Of a stretch of DNA of 64,000 nt, positions 1-10,618 are shown piece by piece. Origin of the DNA: Phytophthora quininea. Lineage: Eukaryota; Oomycota; Peronosporomycetes; Peronosporales; Peronosporaceae. The translations under genes and the position numbers were made by a program. Every line of letters starts with the position of its first letter. The first letter of the stretch is position 1. The stretch lies in assembly GCA_011947345.1 (NCBI GenBank), contig JAAVTG010000711.1, positions 186,001 to 250,000 of the forward strand. The letters run 5' to 3'. The notes beneath the pieces are model-generated. The model made no database searches and was not told where the DNA came from. It saw only the letters and a list, made by a program, of their open reading frames with translations.

Positions 1-466
1 ACATCACTTGCTGATCGACTTCTCAACCAACGCGTTATAATGCGTGGGTCAGTGCGGTTTGGTTGGGACGAAACAATTGGTCGCGTGACGACGTTGACGA
101 CTCAGTCGGATCTGGTGACTCCGATGCTGAAGTTTGTAGGCAGCCTCAAGAACGTGGCACGCGTGTTTGAGGGCGCCAACATTACGCTCGACGGAAATGT
201 TGTAGTGCAATAGTGTGCTTCAATGGAACGGTGCTGTCGATTCTTCCCGTTGCAAAATCGCTCTTTGTCGTTTGAGCCTGTACGCTCTGACATGACGTAC
301 TTTGACCACTCTACCCTCACATAGTGGGGCTCCGGGTAGTGACGGCGTACGTAGACTTAGGCTTCGAAGAACGCGTCCACGAAAGGCACCTCGTTTTCCT
401 TAAAATCATGCTGAAATCCGCCGTCTCCAGCTCCTTTAGAGCTTCGTCCGTCATTTACTTCCATTG
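1..466 (-). pseudogene. NLP (NPP1-type) necrosis-inducing protein gene, 3' relic
   Basis: This stretch matches the 3' part and downstream flank of the NLP gene at 34855-35661, in the same orientation, with many substitutions and indels. The block at about 361-460 aligns with 34965-35060, and the flank at 6-190 aligns with 34670-34860. Similarity fades after about 466, so the signal peptide and catalytic core are missing. No reading frame is kept. It is a dead duplicate of a secreted phytotoxin-like family. The alignment is by eye. Confidence 0.6.
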
Positions 467-797
467 AGTTGCAGTCTGTCCGTAATGCGTCCAGCCAAGC
501 GCACTCTTATTGACAGGAGCGATCGAGTCATTGCATTCGAGTAGATATTCAGAGAGTAAATGCCGTGCGTTCTCTCGGCTAATGCAGCTTCACACTCGTA
601 GGGGGCCATGGCGAGACAAAAATTCTTGACAATGGATATTTTCACGTTAGTGAAAATAGCTTTTCAAGTGGAAGGAGAAAATCGAAACCAACGCAGAAGA
701 CGTAACGACTAAGAGGCCGTAGAGCAGGAGCAGAGTTAGTTTCGATTTACTTCGCCGCGGTTTAAACACAACAACCAAGTTATCAGCTATCTCCAAG
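467..797. other. Spacer between NLP relic and tyrosine-recombinase retrotransposon
   Basis: No convincing gene. The left end of the retrotransposon may lie here, but I could not find a matching copy of it downstream of the recombinase gene. Confidence 0.4.
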
Positions 798-1934
798 ATG
801 GTGCGCCTCTCGTCCCGCTCCTTCCTCTTTCTGTTGCCGGAATTGGTCGAAGAAGACTTCGACTATTCATTCTACGCGAAGGTGCTTCGGATTGAACAAG
901 ATGTGGTGTCGTATCGGAGACTTGAAGGTGGAGAGGGCACAATTTCCCGTCCCATGGCAGCCGACAACGTGGTCTCAGCGCAAGAGGTAAACAAAGCACA
1001 CAGAAGATCTCTCCTGAGGCGTCCAGTGTCGATGAAGACAGCTGAAGCGGTCCACTATGGACAAGTCGTAGCCGTGGATGGCGACAAGGTATCTGTCCGA
1101 TCTCACGAGCAGCTTTTCTCGGTGTCGTCGGAATCTGTTGCTATCGTTCCACCTGTGGTAGCTCTAACCCTCGAGCACGTTCAGTTCGATTGCAACGACT
1201 GGAGCTCGGATGAAATTGATTTGATCGAATCGTCCATCCTCAATCGGGTTCTTGGGCGCGAAGGGGAGCGCAGTTCTAACAACTTACCAGAAATATTGGA
1301 TGGTTTGATACTAGAAGAGAGCCATCCCTCGTCGGCAAAGGCATGTCGATGGATAGACCCGCGGTCGGGTGAGTTAGTACAGTTCTCGCTACAACACGCA
1401 GTCGACTTTGCATTTTTCGTCGATGGCGGTGTAGCTCCAGTGCCGTCATCGGTAGGGCACTCGTTCTGCCGCCCTCCGGTGGTTGACGTGTCAATTTCAG
1501 AAGGGCCGAGCCTACAAGGTTCGGTCGGTGATGGGAATACACTGTTTGACCCGTTCCAAGATGATGACGATTCTCCACAAGACAGTTCTGAAGCAAACCA
1601 TGCGTCTTCTCGGTCCCAGCCACTCAATCGCGGTGAGAAACGAGCTCATGACTCCTACAGAGACCAAGCTGACATCGGTCGAAAACGACAACGAACAGCT
1701 CTTGACCGTGACGCTCTCATCGTGGAAAAACTCAGTGGCGACCCTGACCTCTTAGAGCGCTTTCTAACTATGAGGCGGCGCACGAATGACTCTGACAGTA
1801 GCCAAGCGCACGTCGCTCAAAACGTCGCTGTGGTTGCAGCAGAGCCAAGATCGATCACTTCCAAGAAGCCGGCAGCAACGTCAAAATACTCTTTCACCCC
1901 CGAGCGGAACAAGTGGACGTTCACGAACGGGTGA
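798..1934 (+). CDS. First ORF of the tyrosine-recombinase element, unknown function
   Basis: An open frame of 378 codons beginning at ATG 798, just upstream of the zinc-finger and RT regions. I recognise no domain. The N-terminal 120 residues are mixed alpha/beta with several short beta-rich stretches. The C-terminal third is hydrophilic with Asp/Ser-rich and Arg/Lys-rich patches, as in nucleic-acid-binding Gag-like proteins. It overlaps the next coding stretch (from 1913) in another frame, which suggests that one longer Gag-like protein is interrupted near 1913-1934 by a missing base. The position argues for a structural role; the sequence itself does not prove it. Confidence 0.45.
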   Translation: MVRLSSRSFLFLLPELVEEDFDYSFYAKVLRIEQDVVSYRRLEGGEGTISRPMAADNVVSAQEVNKAHRRSLLRRPVSMKTAEAVHYGQVVAVDGDKVSVRSHEQLFSVSSESVAIVPPVVALTLEHVQFDCNDWSSDEIDLIESSILNRVLGREGERSSNNLPEILDGLILEESHPSSAKACRWIDPRSGELVQFSLQHAVDFAFFVDGGVAPVPSSVGHSFCRPPVVDVSISEGPSLQGSVGDGNTLFDPFQDDDDSPQDSSEANHASSRSQPLNRGEKRAHDSYRDQADIGRKRQRTALDRDALIVEKLSGDPDLLERFLTMRRRTNDSDSSQAHVAQNVAVVAAEPRSITSKKPAATSKYSFTPERNKWTFTNG

Positions 1935-3880
1935 CCTCAGCAAAGCACAAAGGTAAGTCTGCTACTGTGTTTGTTAAAAGCATGCTACGGTCCGAGCACG
2001 TCAACTTCAAGCCATTACCGGGAGTTTGCACGCGCGCGTATGACATTCGATTCGGATCGAGTGGCCTGTCGATTAGGCACTTCGCGAGGCTGTCGCAAGA
2101 CGAGCGGATGGCGTGGTTAGAAGCTGGTGGTTCCAACTTTGACAATCTGTCCGCCACGGCAGAGTTTGCGGCGGTCAAACCCGCCAGTACTATTGACGAC
2201 GTCGTGGACTGCACAAAGGTATTCCTGACCTATACACGCGAGTTTTGCTGCACTGAATTGGTGGCGTTGGTTGAAGTCGTGGTGGAATTTATCGAGCATA
2301 CCTTGATGAGGGTCAACTGGACTGCGGCTGAGCTTCCGTCGCTAGTCTACTAGATTAACGACTTGTTGGAAGACTTTCGTGGCGCGGTTGAGGTCAACGG
2401 AGATGTTCACGCGGTGCAACGTCGATGTTCAACTGATGATCGCCTACTCCGGGATCTGATGTTCGTTAAAATACACCGACAGCTAGAAGGAATGCAGAAA
2501 GGTGTGGACGCCGTCGGGCCGATTGTACAAGCGATACAGCGCCCTGCGAATCAAACCAAGTCGTCGAACGCTAGGGAAGGAAAGAAGAGACTCGGCCGAA
2601 TCCCAAAAGATGTCTTGCGCCAACTCCCTCAGGCGGTCGACCCCGCATCCGGCAGCACTCGAAGTCTCTGCATGCGCTTCTTGTCCAAAGTTGGCTGTAC
2701 GACGGATAGTGATGGATGCTGCCCGAGCGAACATGGTCATTTCGTTCCGAAGAAGTTGCCACATGTAGTAAAACAAGAGATTGGCAGGCGGTTTGGTGGT
2801 TTGAAAGACGAGTACGTGCAACTGTGAATCCCCAAGGGAAGATCGGCAGTGCGTCTTCCTCGGGCTGATCACCAAGTGCAGCACTGCACGAAGAAAGCGA
2901 ATACCAAGCAGCACCAAAGGGATCGTGATTTATCTCACGCTGCCCAACACGATAAGGTCGCGATATCGACGGATTGCAAGATCGACATGGTAGCCTGTCC
3001 CGAGAATATTGCACGTAGTGTGGTAATACCACACTGCAAGAGGCAGTCTGCTGGAAGTCCAGGTGGTTGTCGGTCGAGGCATCGTCGTCAAGTAAGATTT
3101 GAAGGCCAGAGCAAAGGTGGTGATGTCGGTCACTGTCGGGTACCTGCTAGTACGACCGGCATCGACATGGGAGAACGAGAACTCCTAGGTAGCCACGTGA
3201 GGACTTGCTCTGATCCGAACATGATTAGTCGTCGTTTTGATGTCGACAAAGAGGATCATGGTTCCAGCATATTGACTGTACTGACAAGGCGGTCGGCAAA
3301 AATGATCCAAGCAACGCTTGAAGAAGAGTTACTTCGGCATGAGATCAAGTTATCGGTCGACCACAGGCAGTATGGATTCAGAAGATCTCGGACTCCCGTC
3401 GTCTCTGGTTGTGAGATCGATAAGACAGCGTGCGCGTCACTGACACAAATTATCATGTCTCGAAATATGAGTTTAGAGGAAGCCACACGATTTTTACGCG
3501 GAGAAGATATGAATGACTCCAGGCCAAACAAAGCTCTAGACCCAGAGCGACTACGTTTCGTGCTACATGGGTATCCGCACCTCGACCACTTACTCGACAT
3601 TGCTACCCACGGTATTATTGCAAAATGGCGCGTAGGACCTGTTCCAAAACGACCACCGCCCAAGAATCACGGATCATGCAAGAAATATCTGCGGGCTGTC
3701 ACCAGAAGCATTCGCGCAGGTCAAGACTCTGGTCAGTACATGGTTGTTGACGCGTCCCTTCTTGATCGGTGGCCTGAAGTTGTGTGCAGCCCACTTGGAG
3801 CGGTTGAAAGAAGGACGCCGACCCAGTCGACGAGGTCCGCCTCATTCACGATTTATCGTACCCAAAAGGTGACTCCGTGA
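1913..3880 (+). pseudogene. Gag-like/zinc-finger region and RT leader of the tyrosine-recombinase element
   Basis: Three open stretches share one frame (1913-2353, 2363-2827, 2849-3880), separated by in-frame TAG and TGA codons. At about 2665-2745 the protein has a Cys/His cluster: one Cys, a second eight residues on, two more after Asp/Ser-rich spacing, then His-Gly-His. This resembles a zinc-finger module of the kind found in Gag proteins. The 2849-3880 part leads into the RT, which continues in another frame from 3877. With two stops the copy cannot make a full protein unless they are read through, so I call it a pseudogene. Confidence 0.5.
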
Positions 3881-5190
3881 ATTCGGCATTTATCGTGGAG
3901 TCGGTGCCCAAACTGCGTTACCAATCAGTGGTAATGATTGCTCGCCGCATCGAACATCTTGCGCTCCAGGGCCACGTCGGTCGGATACGATTGCTGAAAG
4001 GCGACGTGAAAACCGCTTTTCGACACCTGAGCACCTGTGCAAGCCAAGTTTTTCGCATGGCTGCTCTCGTCCCCGAACTTGGCGTGCTGATTATTGATAT
4101 GGCGGCACCTTTCGGTTGGTCTGGATCACCACCTTGTTATGCGCTTTTCGGTCGTGCGATTTCGTGGCTTGTTGGTACCAATTCACCAGCATCAGTATCA
4201 AACTCTGCTGACGCTGATCCTTTCTTCCCATATGAATGGGTAGATGACCATGTTTTAATAGAGCCAGATGTCGATGATAGATTGGCCCTGGCTGAAGCCA
4301 CACTGCGGCACGCCATGCTGGCAGTGCTCGGACCTCGGTCCGTCAACGAAGGAAAATTTTCGGAGTGGAGCACCGAACTAGTCGTATTGGGGTTACGATG
4401 GAATACAATACGTCGTACGGTGTCCATTCCAAGAGAGAAAATTGAAAAAGCGTGCGGAAGGGTCAGGGAAATGCTGAGCAAAGCGACATCCTCGAAGACA
4501 GCGTTCTACAAAGTTCTCGGATCGCTGCGCCACATCGCGATTTGTCTGCCCACTTCGAAGCCCTTCTACCAGCGTCTCCAATCCCAGTGTACTGCAGCGC
4601 CTCGATTTGGCAGAATTTTAGTTTCACAAGGTTCACGGGCTGATTTGCGGTGGTTCGAGCAGATTCTGAAGCACGGTTGCCTCGCCGAATTACCGCTGTC
4701 AATGTTCGGTCAGATGCCTGAACCGAACGTTGAACTATACATGGACGCATCAAACCAAGGTCTGGCAGTACTAGATCCTTCCTGCGACGAATTTCTCCAG
4801 GTCCCATTCGACAACGAAGAGCTACTGATGATCAACGGGTGTAACACATCTTTGGGTGAGTTTTCCATCAATGTGAGAGAGCACCTGTGCATCGCTCTAG
4901 CGGTGTGGGCATGGGGGACCAAATGGAATCAACAAGCTGCTGGTCGACTCGTCCACATAAAATGCTGGAGTGATAACGCGACAGCAGTGGCGTGGGCAAA
5001 CAAGTTACACTCGGGAAACCTATACAGCCAGGAGATCAACCGCTGCATCGGTCTAGCGGAAGCGTACTTCAATTTGCGCGTGACGACCGGTCACATTGCT
5101 GGTTCAAGCAACTGGATGGCTGACGCTGCTTCACGAGCTTGGACCGAGCCCCATGCTTCACGATGGACTAATTTTTCTTCGTGCTGGACA
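3877..5190 (+). CDS. Reverse transcriptase and RNase H of the tyrosine-recombinase element
   Basis: RT copies element RNA into DNA and RNase H removes the RNA strand. The RT palm is clear: a conserved Asp in GDVKTAF (about 4003-4023), the segment PFGWSGSPP (about 4111-4137), and the catalytic Asp pair in WVDDH (about 4237-4251). RNase H follows with its carboxylates in LYMDAS (about 4735), REHL (about 4879), CWSDN (about 4966) and WMADAAS (about 5116). The frame stays open to 6129, but after about 5190 it is out of phase with the recombinase, so that tail is a shadow. There is no retroviral-type protease before it. Confidence 0.8.
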
Positions 5191-6245
5191 CAGATTCAAG
5201 TGCCGGTGACCTGCAGGAAACTTTACATCAGCTTCTCGAGTCACTTCAGTCCCGAGCGCTGGCCCCTACATCAGCAACACGATATAAAACCACGTGGACA
5301 CAGTGGGCGAATTGGTGCGACCGACTCCAGTTATCGACATGGCTTCCCGAAGATCAGCGAAAACACTCCTATCAGCTTGCCCTTTTCGCCACCTATTGCT
5401 GGCGATATGGATGGGGACGAGCAACCACTGGTAACACTGCCTCCACCGTGTTGTCAAAAATTAGCCATATCTCGTGGCATCATAGGCGAGTGCTTGGCTA
5501 CGGCGTCGGCCTCATGCCCGGCCACCAACTTGCTGTCACCGGGATGCGGCGGTCAGACCCACCAAGTAAACCCAAGGCCCCAGTCACTACCACAATCCTC
5601 AAATACCTGCACAAAACCCTCGACTTTGCGGACACCCAGCACCGAGTCATTTGGGGGCTTCGGTGCTGGGCTACTTCTATTTGCTCCGGCGATCGGAGTA
5701 TTTAGCTATCGACACGAAAGTACATGCGTACGCAATTCAACGCTCGGACGTGTCCTTTTTGACAGTGAAGGACGGAACGCTGATACTCTACAACGGGTGC
5801 ACTCAGTCGTCGTCCGATTTCGCGCGAGCAAGAACGATCAGTTTGGCGAAGGAACGAGCCGCAAGTTGCAACGATCCGGACAATTATGGTGCTGTCCAGT
5901 CCTCGCAGCATGGTACTTAGTTCAACATCATAACTCGCTCGGCGTGGCACGAGGAACGCTACTCTGCAAGATCGACAAAACAACGAACCTGCAAGTGAAG
6001 GACGTGGTCAAGGCAATAAAATCAGCAGCGCAAAAGCAGGGCGTAACCCGGACGAATACGGGTCACACTCGCTTCGGAGCGGCGGAGCGACAGCTTTGTT
6101 CAACGCGGGATTCGACAGTTTGGCGGTGAAGCTTTTCGGCAGGTGGAAGTCAGACGCCGTCGAGCGATACACTCGCATCGGCGACCGTCTAACATCGAGC
6201 ATGGCACGAGAAATGTGGGCTGAAACTACATTGCAGCAAGTCTAG
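5181..6245 (+). pseudogene. Tyrosine recombinase of the retrotransposon, frame-broken
   Basis: Integrates a circular DNA form by strand exchange through a tyrosine nucleophile. The N-terminal SAM-like core-binding domain is in frame 0 (5181-5655), the next helices in frame 2 (5651 to about 5810), then frame 1 with a SKNDQFG segment (about 5830), and finally frame 0 with HSLR (HxxR box, about 6066-6077), GRW (about 6138) and the likely nucleophile in RYTR (about 6165-6176). The stop is TAG 6243-6245. Each of the three internal changes fits one missing base; the first is at a run of five G (5653-5657) and the third at about 6060. So this may be an intact gene with sequence errors. Confidence 0.75.
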
Positions 6246-6384
6246 GGGTACCTCCTCGCCACTCCCTGGCAGCTGAGGCGCTGCAATGAATTTTCTGTTT
6301 TGTGCCATCAATGGCACGCCCCGAGATGAAGCTACGAAGATTGAAAATTCGCAGTCAGCTTTTCATATCGGAATTTCTTTGTAA
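6246..6384. other. Right end of the tyrosine-recombinase element
   Basis: Noncoding DNA between the recombinase stop and the point where similarity to the interrupted A-type family gene begins. It probably contains the element's 3' terminal sequence; no repeat of it was recognised at the left end. Confidence 0.3.
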
Positions 6385-6469
6385 CGGCGACAAAAGGCCA
6401 CCCACATCTCCTGTCGGTTGAGATTTTGCCACCCACGAGTTGCCAGAGCTTCTTGTGGACCATTCCAGT
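6385..6469 (-). pseudogene. A1 copy of the A/B family, downstream piece left of the Gypsy insertion
   Basis: On the minus strand this continues the A-type gene that breaks off at 17446. The copy at 36598-39094 (A3) shows both parts joined, at 37089-37180. The Gypsy element therefore split one gene. Similarity to A3 ends at about 6385, where the tyrosine-recombinase element or its flank starts, so the rest of A1 is lost. Confidence 0.75.
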
Positions 6470-6823
6470 TGTAGTGGGTCTCAGATAACAGGTAACACTT
6501 GGCGAGGGAAGCTGGCACTTCCACTAAGTTTTTGCCGAGTGTATTGCTGTCGGCTTCGAGGTAAATGTAAAACTGATCAAACTAAACATGCATGCCGACT
6601 AACCGCTCTACACTTCCACTACCAGCGTCCCAGTAGTGGCTCGACATGGTGATGGCACGTGCCACCACCTGTACCAGCCTGAGTTGACGTACGACTACAC
6701 AAGCTGTAGCAGTAGCTCACTGCTAGCCAACCTGCCGTGGCTGACTGCAACCAGTCGCTTACTCGCGCCAGACTCGACTGCATTGCGTGTGGTGGTTGGG
6801 CTTTCATGTCGCTACCCACTACA
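6470..6823 (-). repeat. 3' LTR of the Gypsy element
   Basis: 354 bp with the terminal inverted pair TGTAGTGGGT / ACCCACTACA. Three substitutions separate it from the partner LTR at 17088-17441. Since the element reads on the minus strand, this is the 3' LTR. Confidence 0.93.
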
Positions 6824-7239
6824 GTCCCCTTCCAAGCCCAATTACCACTCGGTAAAATGCTCTGTCACCGCTCGGTGACACTATGTATTTTCCATGTACC
6901 ATAAGTCGGTACCACTCTATGTTGAAGTGGTGGCCCGATGGGTGCAACTTGCACCAGTTGCAGTTGACTCAAAACTTGACCAATACACCTTCGGATATTG
7001 AACAACACGTTCGTATACCAAGGTTGTACCGCCATATCACTACCGTATTAGTGTCGTTTTGCAGGAGCCTCTAGAACTTGTAGGTGGCGTTGTAGCTGGG
7101 GGTCTTTCGCTTTAGCAGCGTAGGCTTGAACCAATGTGTTCACATCTTTGCTCAGCCCAGCGACGGGCTCCCACGAGTCCTCAATCGCCTCCAAACCGTG
7201 CCATCCCACTAGAATCTCGTAGGTCCTGCTCTTGTCGTT
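6824..7239 (-). other. 3' noncoding region of the Gypsy element
   Basis: About 416 bp between the integrase stop and the 3' LTR. The only thing recognised is the polypurine primer tract next to the LTR. Confidence 0.5.
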
Positions 7240-8585
7240 TCACCGGTGTTTCACCAGCTCGCGCACGCGAAGCATGATGCCTTGAGCAGCCACGTGCTCA
7301 AGAAGCTCTTCGGTCACCTCTAAGTCCTTGTCTGCAAAGAACTTGAGCCGAGAGGCGTGCACTTCATGTGTGTCTCCGGTGACAAGATGTTTCAACTTGA
7401 AGACATCGTAGGGTAGAGCTTCGGTTACCATGTAGGGCCCTACCCAGGTGACTAGCAACTTGTTCTGTCGCTTTTCGTCCACCCTTGAGCGTAGTACGTA
7501 GTCACCCACGTTGAAATTGACCAAATTGTCCCCACGCTCACGCTTTTTGTTCAGCAGAGTTTGCTTGAGACGGGCATCTTCAACTGCCCTGTGCATGTCT
7601 CTGATGCTGCTGCGTAGCTTAGCTAAGCTTTCATCGATCTGCACCGTTGTCCGTACAGGTTGCACGCTGTCAGCCATGCTCGGCCCGAGGTATACGGCTC
7701 TCAGTGGAGACGGCGGCTCCAAACCGGTGAACAGCTCGGCCGGCGTCTTGCCTGCCAGTGATGGCACTGCCGTGTGGTTCAAATTGCCTTGCACCACTAG
7801 TATGAGGTGCGGCCAGTCTCGGTAGTTCAGCTTGTAGTCGAGAATCATGACCCTTAAGACTTGCAGTATGTCGCGGTTAACGCGCTCGACTGAGCCGTTA
7901 ATCCACGGGCAGTACGCTGGCGAAAAGATCTGTTTGCACTTCAGTCGGTTGCACAGCTCTGCTATTACTTCGTTCTTGAAGTGTGTACCTTGGTCACTGA
8001 TCCAGTCTTTCGGTATTCCAAACCGACTGTACCACTGCATCATTGCTTCAGCTGCAACAGCACTTGTAGGCGAATCACATCGCACTAGTTCGCAGTAGTG
8101 CGTTGCATCATCCTTTAGCACCAGGAGGTACTGATTGTCTCCGTACGATTCTCCCAAGTACAGGAAATCCCAGTGCAACGCTTGATTCCGTTCGTTGCAC
8201 CGGTATGTCTCGCTCCAGGGTCTCGGCACAATCTTCCCCCTTTTACATGGTGGCACAGGAGGCAGCTCACCAGGAAACTGTCCACGAATTGCCGTAGATG
8301 TTGCACGTGGAAGATGCGGCTGATTTGTGCCAGCATTGCTTCCCGGCCTCGATGGCCTTGGGGTCCACAGTGGGCGATGATACACACACGTCGTAGCAGG
8401 TCCTTAGCCTCGGAAGGGATCCACACTCTCGTGCCCTTGCGCAAAACGCCGTCATCGCCTTCCTCTAGGTGCTCTCGCACCGTATTGCCTCCAAGATGGC
8501 GCTGGGCGTTGACAATAGCATCCAGCGTGGGCCATTCAAACCCTTCAGTGTCAAGTGGTCTCAGAGTCAACAGGTCTTGTTGTTG
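7240..8585 (-). CDS. Gypsy integrase with C-terminal chromatin/DNA-binding tail
   Basis: Inserts the element's cDNA into the genome. From 8570 downward the N-terminal zinc domain shows the His-His-Cys-Cys pattern (HCGPQGH near 8370, then two Cys in CLLC near 8263). The catalytic core has Asp in LHWDFLYLG, Asp in SDQGTHF and Glu in NGSVERV, that is D,D,E. The C-terminal part (about 7400-7520) has a beta-barrel-like segment with GDYVLRSR and TWVGPY, typical of the Gypsy GPY/F module. The frame changes at about 8236-8240 (five C on the plus strand), consistent with one missing base. An in-frame TAA (8586-8588) separates it from RNase H. Confidence 0.85.
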
Positions 8586-9927
8586 TTATGCGCGAGTACG
8601 CGTTCGTCGCAGGCTGGTTGTTGCGGGGAGTCGTGCCCATCGTGAAACCATGTCGGCCCAGACATTGTCTTGGCCAGCGATATGGTGGATGTAGTTCCGA
8701 AATTCACCAAGTCGCATTGCCCATCTGAGCAGCTTGCCACGGATGTGCTTTTTGACAGCCTCGTCGGGTGCGAAAACGTGTATGAGGTTCCTGTGGTCGC
8801 AGTATAGTCGAAAGCCACTTGATCGCAATAGTAGATAAGGTAGCTTATCACAGGCTGCTACAATTGCGAACGCCTCCTTCTCAATCACGGACCAATTCTC
8901 TTGGGCACCCGTGAACGTGCCGCTTACACACTGCAGGAGCTGCTGCTGCTGCTCCGCAATCGGCTTGTCGTCCCGCCAGCATGCCACATCAGTCACGATC
9001 ACACTCCACGCAGCATCGGACGCGTCAGTGAACACCGACAACACTCCATCCGGGCTCGGATGTGCTAGAGTGGCCGAATTAGCAAGACATTCCTTAACCC
9101 GCTGGAATGAAGCTTTCTCTTCATTTGTGAATTCCACGGGTAATCGTGCTGCAACACGCTTTGTCCGTTTACCGTTTCCCAGGGTCACGTCCAAGCGCTT
9201 TTGCAATGGCTGTACATGGCCTGCGTAGTTTATCAGGCTATCCCGCATCCAGTTGCAGGCGCATAGGAATTGTTGCAAGTCTCCTGCAGTTGAAGGTAAC
9301 GGCATCGCGGTCAGAGTTGCTATCCGGTCGGGATCATGCCGTACGCCTTGTCCGTCGAGTATTTTCCCACACCACTTCACAGATGTTTGGAATAGGTTGG
9401 ACTTGGACGCGCTTAGCTTCAAGCCAAACTCGTTCATGAGAGCGAAAAGCTCACTCAGCTTCTCCAAGTAGGTGTCCATGTTGTCCGCGTACAGCAAGAG
9501 ATCGTCAATCCAAATTAACAGATTCTTGTACAGCAACTTTGCGAAGCACTTCTCCATTGTCACTTGGAAGTGTAATGCTGCATCGCTGCAACCTTGTGGT
9601 ACGCGTGTTGGCGTGTAGACCTTGGCATCCGTCATGTAACTCAGTATCTCTTGACTGGCCTTGGCAAGCGGCAGCTGCCAAAAGCCTTTGATAAAGTCAA
9701 AGAGTCCAAAGAAACACATTCCTCGAACATGCTCTGTGATCACCTGCAGAATCGGCATGACTCCTGCCATCGGCTCCGTCTCGGCGCTGACGGGACGGTA
9801 ATCGTTGGTCTGGCGGAACTCATCCTTCTTAGGCTTCTTGATCGGCAAGGCCGGACACGCCCAGCGACTCGAAGGGTTCTCAAAAACCCAGCCGAGTCTC
9901 ACCAATTCGTCGTTGAACTCCTTCAAA
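8586..9927 (-). CDS. Gypsy reverse transcriptase and RNase H
   Basis: Starts in the frame that includes the Lys-Glu-Phe of the RT lead-in and ends at TAA 8586-8588. RT motifs: a lead-in with PIKKPKKDEFR, the FDFIKGFWQLP block, the RVPQGCSDA block, and the catalytic WIDDLLLYA (near 9500). RNase H follows with FTDASDAAW (near 9030), an ENWSVIEKEAFA block carrying the catalytic Glu, and IHHIAGQDNVWADMVSR near the end. The upstream protease ORF overlaps by four bases in the frame that a -1 shift, or one missing base, would connect. No part of the RT core looks damaged. Confidence 0.9.
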
Positions 9928-10618
9928 AATTTCGGATGTGTGGCGGGTATGCTCGTGGCTTACACCTGTAAGGTTTCGCCCCTTTCTTGAGTCGCAGTTC
10001 AAGCGGCGGTACCTTAGCAGGAGGATCTGGCCCGAGATGTAGTCGCCAAATATCGTACATGTACACAATAGTACGCAGTTGGTCCTCCTTGTCAGCCGGA
10101 AAGCCATTCTCCAATGCACGGGCAATCATTCCTTCAACCGCTTGTCGGACCTCTTCGTTAGGTGAGCTGTCAGTACTGAAGCCTTCACCGAAGTCGATCG
10201 GGTCATCGTCATTTGCTGCAGTCTGGTGTGCCAACTGCTCGAGCTGCCGATCGATGTTGATGCCCAAATCGTTCAGAATGTCATCACCGAGAATAAATTC
10301 ATCTTCATCGGCATTAATCACAAGCACCTCGTAGGCATTCACCGGTCTCACTGGTCCTGCTGTTGTGTGGAGCAAAATCCGCAGTCGTACAGACCGTTTT
10401 GCAAGGATCTGGTGCTTGCCGACTGTCTCACAGACAATCGGGCTTTTCAAGTCGGTGGTTTTCACGAGACCACCTAACTCCTTCAACTCTTTCAGCTTGC
10501 AAGCGCTAATCACGCTCATTTCTGCCCCAGTATCCGCGCAATAGGGCATCGTCAACTTGTCTTCTAACACAATTATCCTGTTGTGCTTCGAGAGACAAGC
10601 CTTTATGCGCTTCAACTT
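9923..10618 (-). CDS. Gypsy aspartic protease and RT linker
   Basis: A retropepsin: the catalytic triplet is in YCADTGAEMSVIS (near 10530), about 30 residues into the reading frame. It is followed by the usual hydrophobic strand and a second conserved region with ILGDDILND (near 10270). The rest links to the RT and ends with a Pro-rich stretch before TGA. The preceding gag ends in the same frame at TGA 10619-10621, so protease expression would need readthrough of that TGA or an upstream base change. The first possible ATG-like start is weak, which also argues for production as a Gag-Pro fusion. Confidence 0.8.
   Translation of the reverse strand, partial: KLKRIKACLSKHNRIIVLEDKLTMPYCADTGAEMSVISACKLKELKELGGLVKTTDLKSPIVCETVGKHQILAKRSVRLRILLHTTAGPVRPVNAYEVLVINADEDEFILGDDILNDLGINIDRQLEQLAHQTAANDDDPIDFGEGFSTDSSPNEEVRQAVEGMIARALENGFPADKEDQLRTIVYMYDIWRLHLGPDPPAKVPPLELRLKKGAKPYRCKPRAYPPHIRNF

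Larger units (their letters stand above)
798..6245 (+). mobile_element. Tyrosine-recombinase (DIRS/Ngaro-like) retrotransposon
   Basis: Reverse transcriptase, RNase H and a tyrosine recombinase follow one another in the order seen in DIRS/Ngaro-like retroelements. No DDE integrase or aspartic protease is visible. Coding moves through frames 0, 2, 1, 0, 2, 1, 0; each change is what one missing base would give. Two in-frame stops (2351-2353 and 2825-2827) are not explained that way. The outer limits are uncertain: the right end is no further than about 6384, where similarity to the A-type family gene begins, and the left end is somewhere after 466. Terminal repeats were not identified. Confidence 0.75.

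Noticed and set aside
5191..6129. Continuation of the RT-RNase H frame to 6129
   Set aside because: The recombinase domains in this stretch are mostly in other frames; only about 5830-6060 of this frame carries recombinase sequence.
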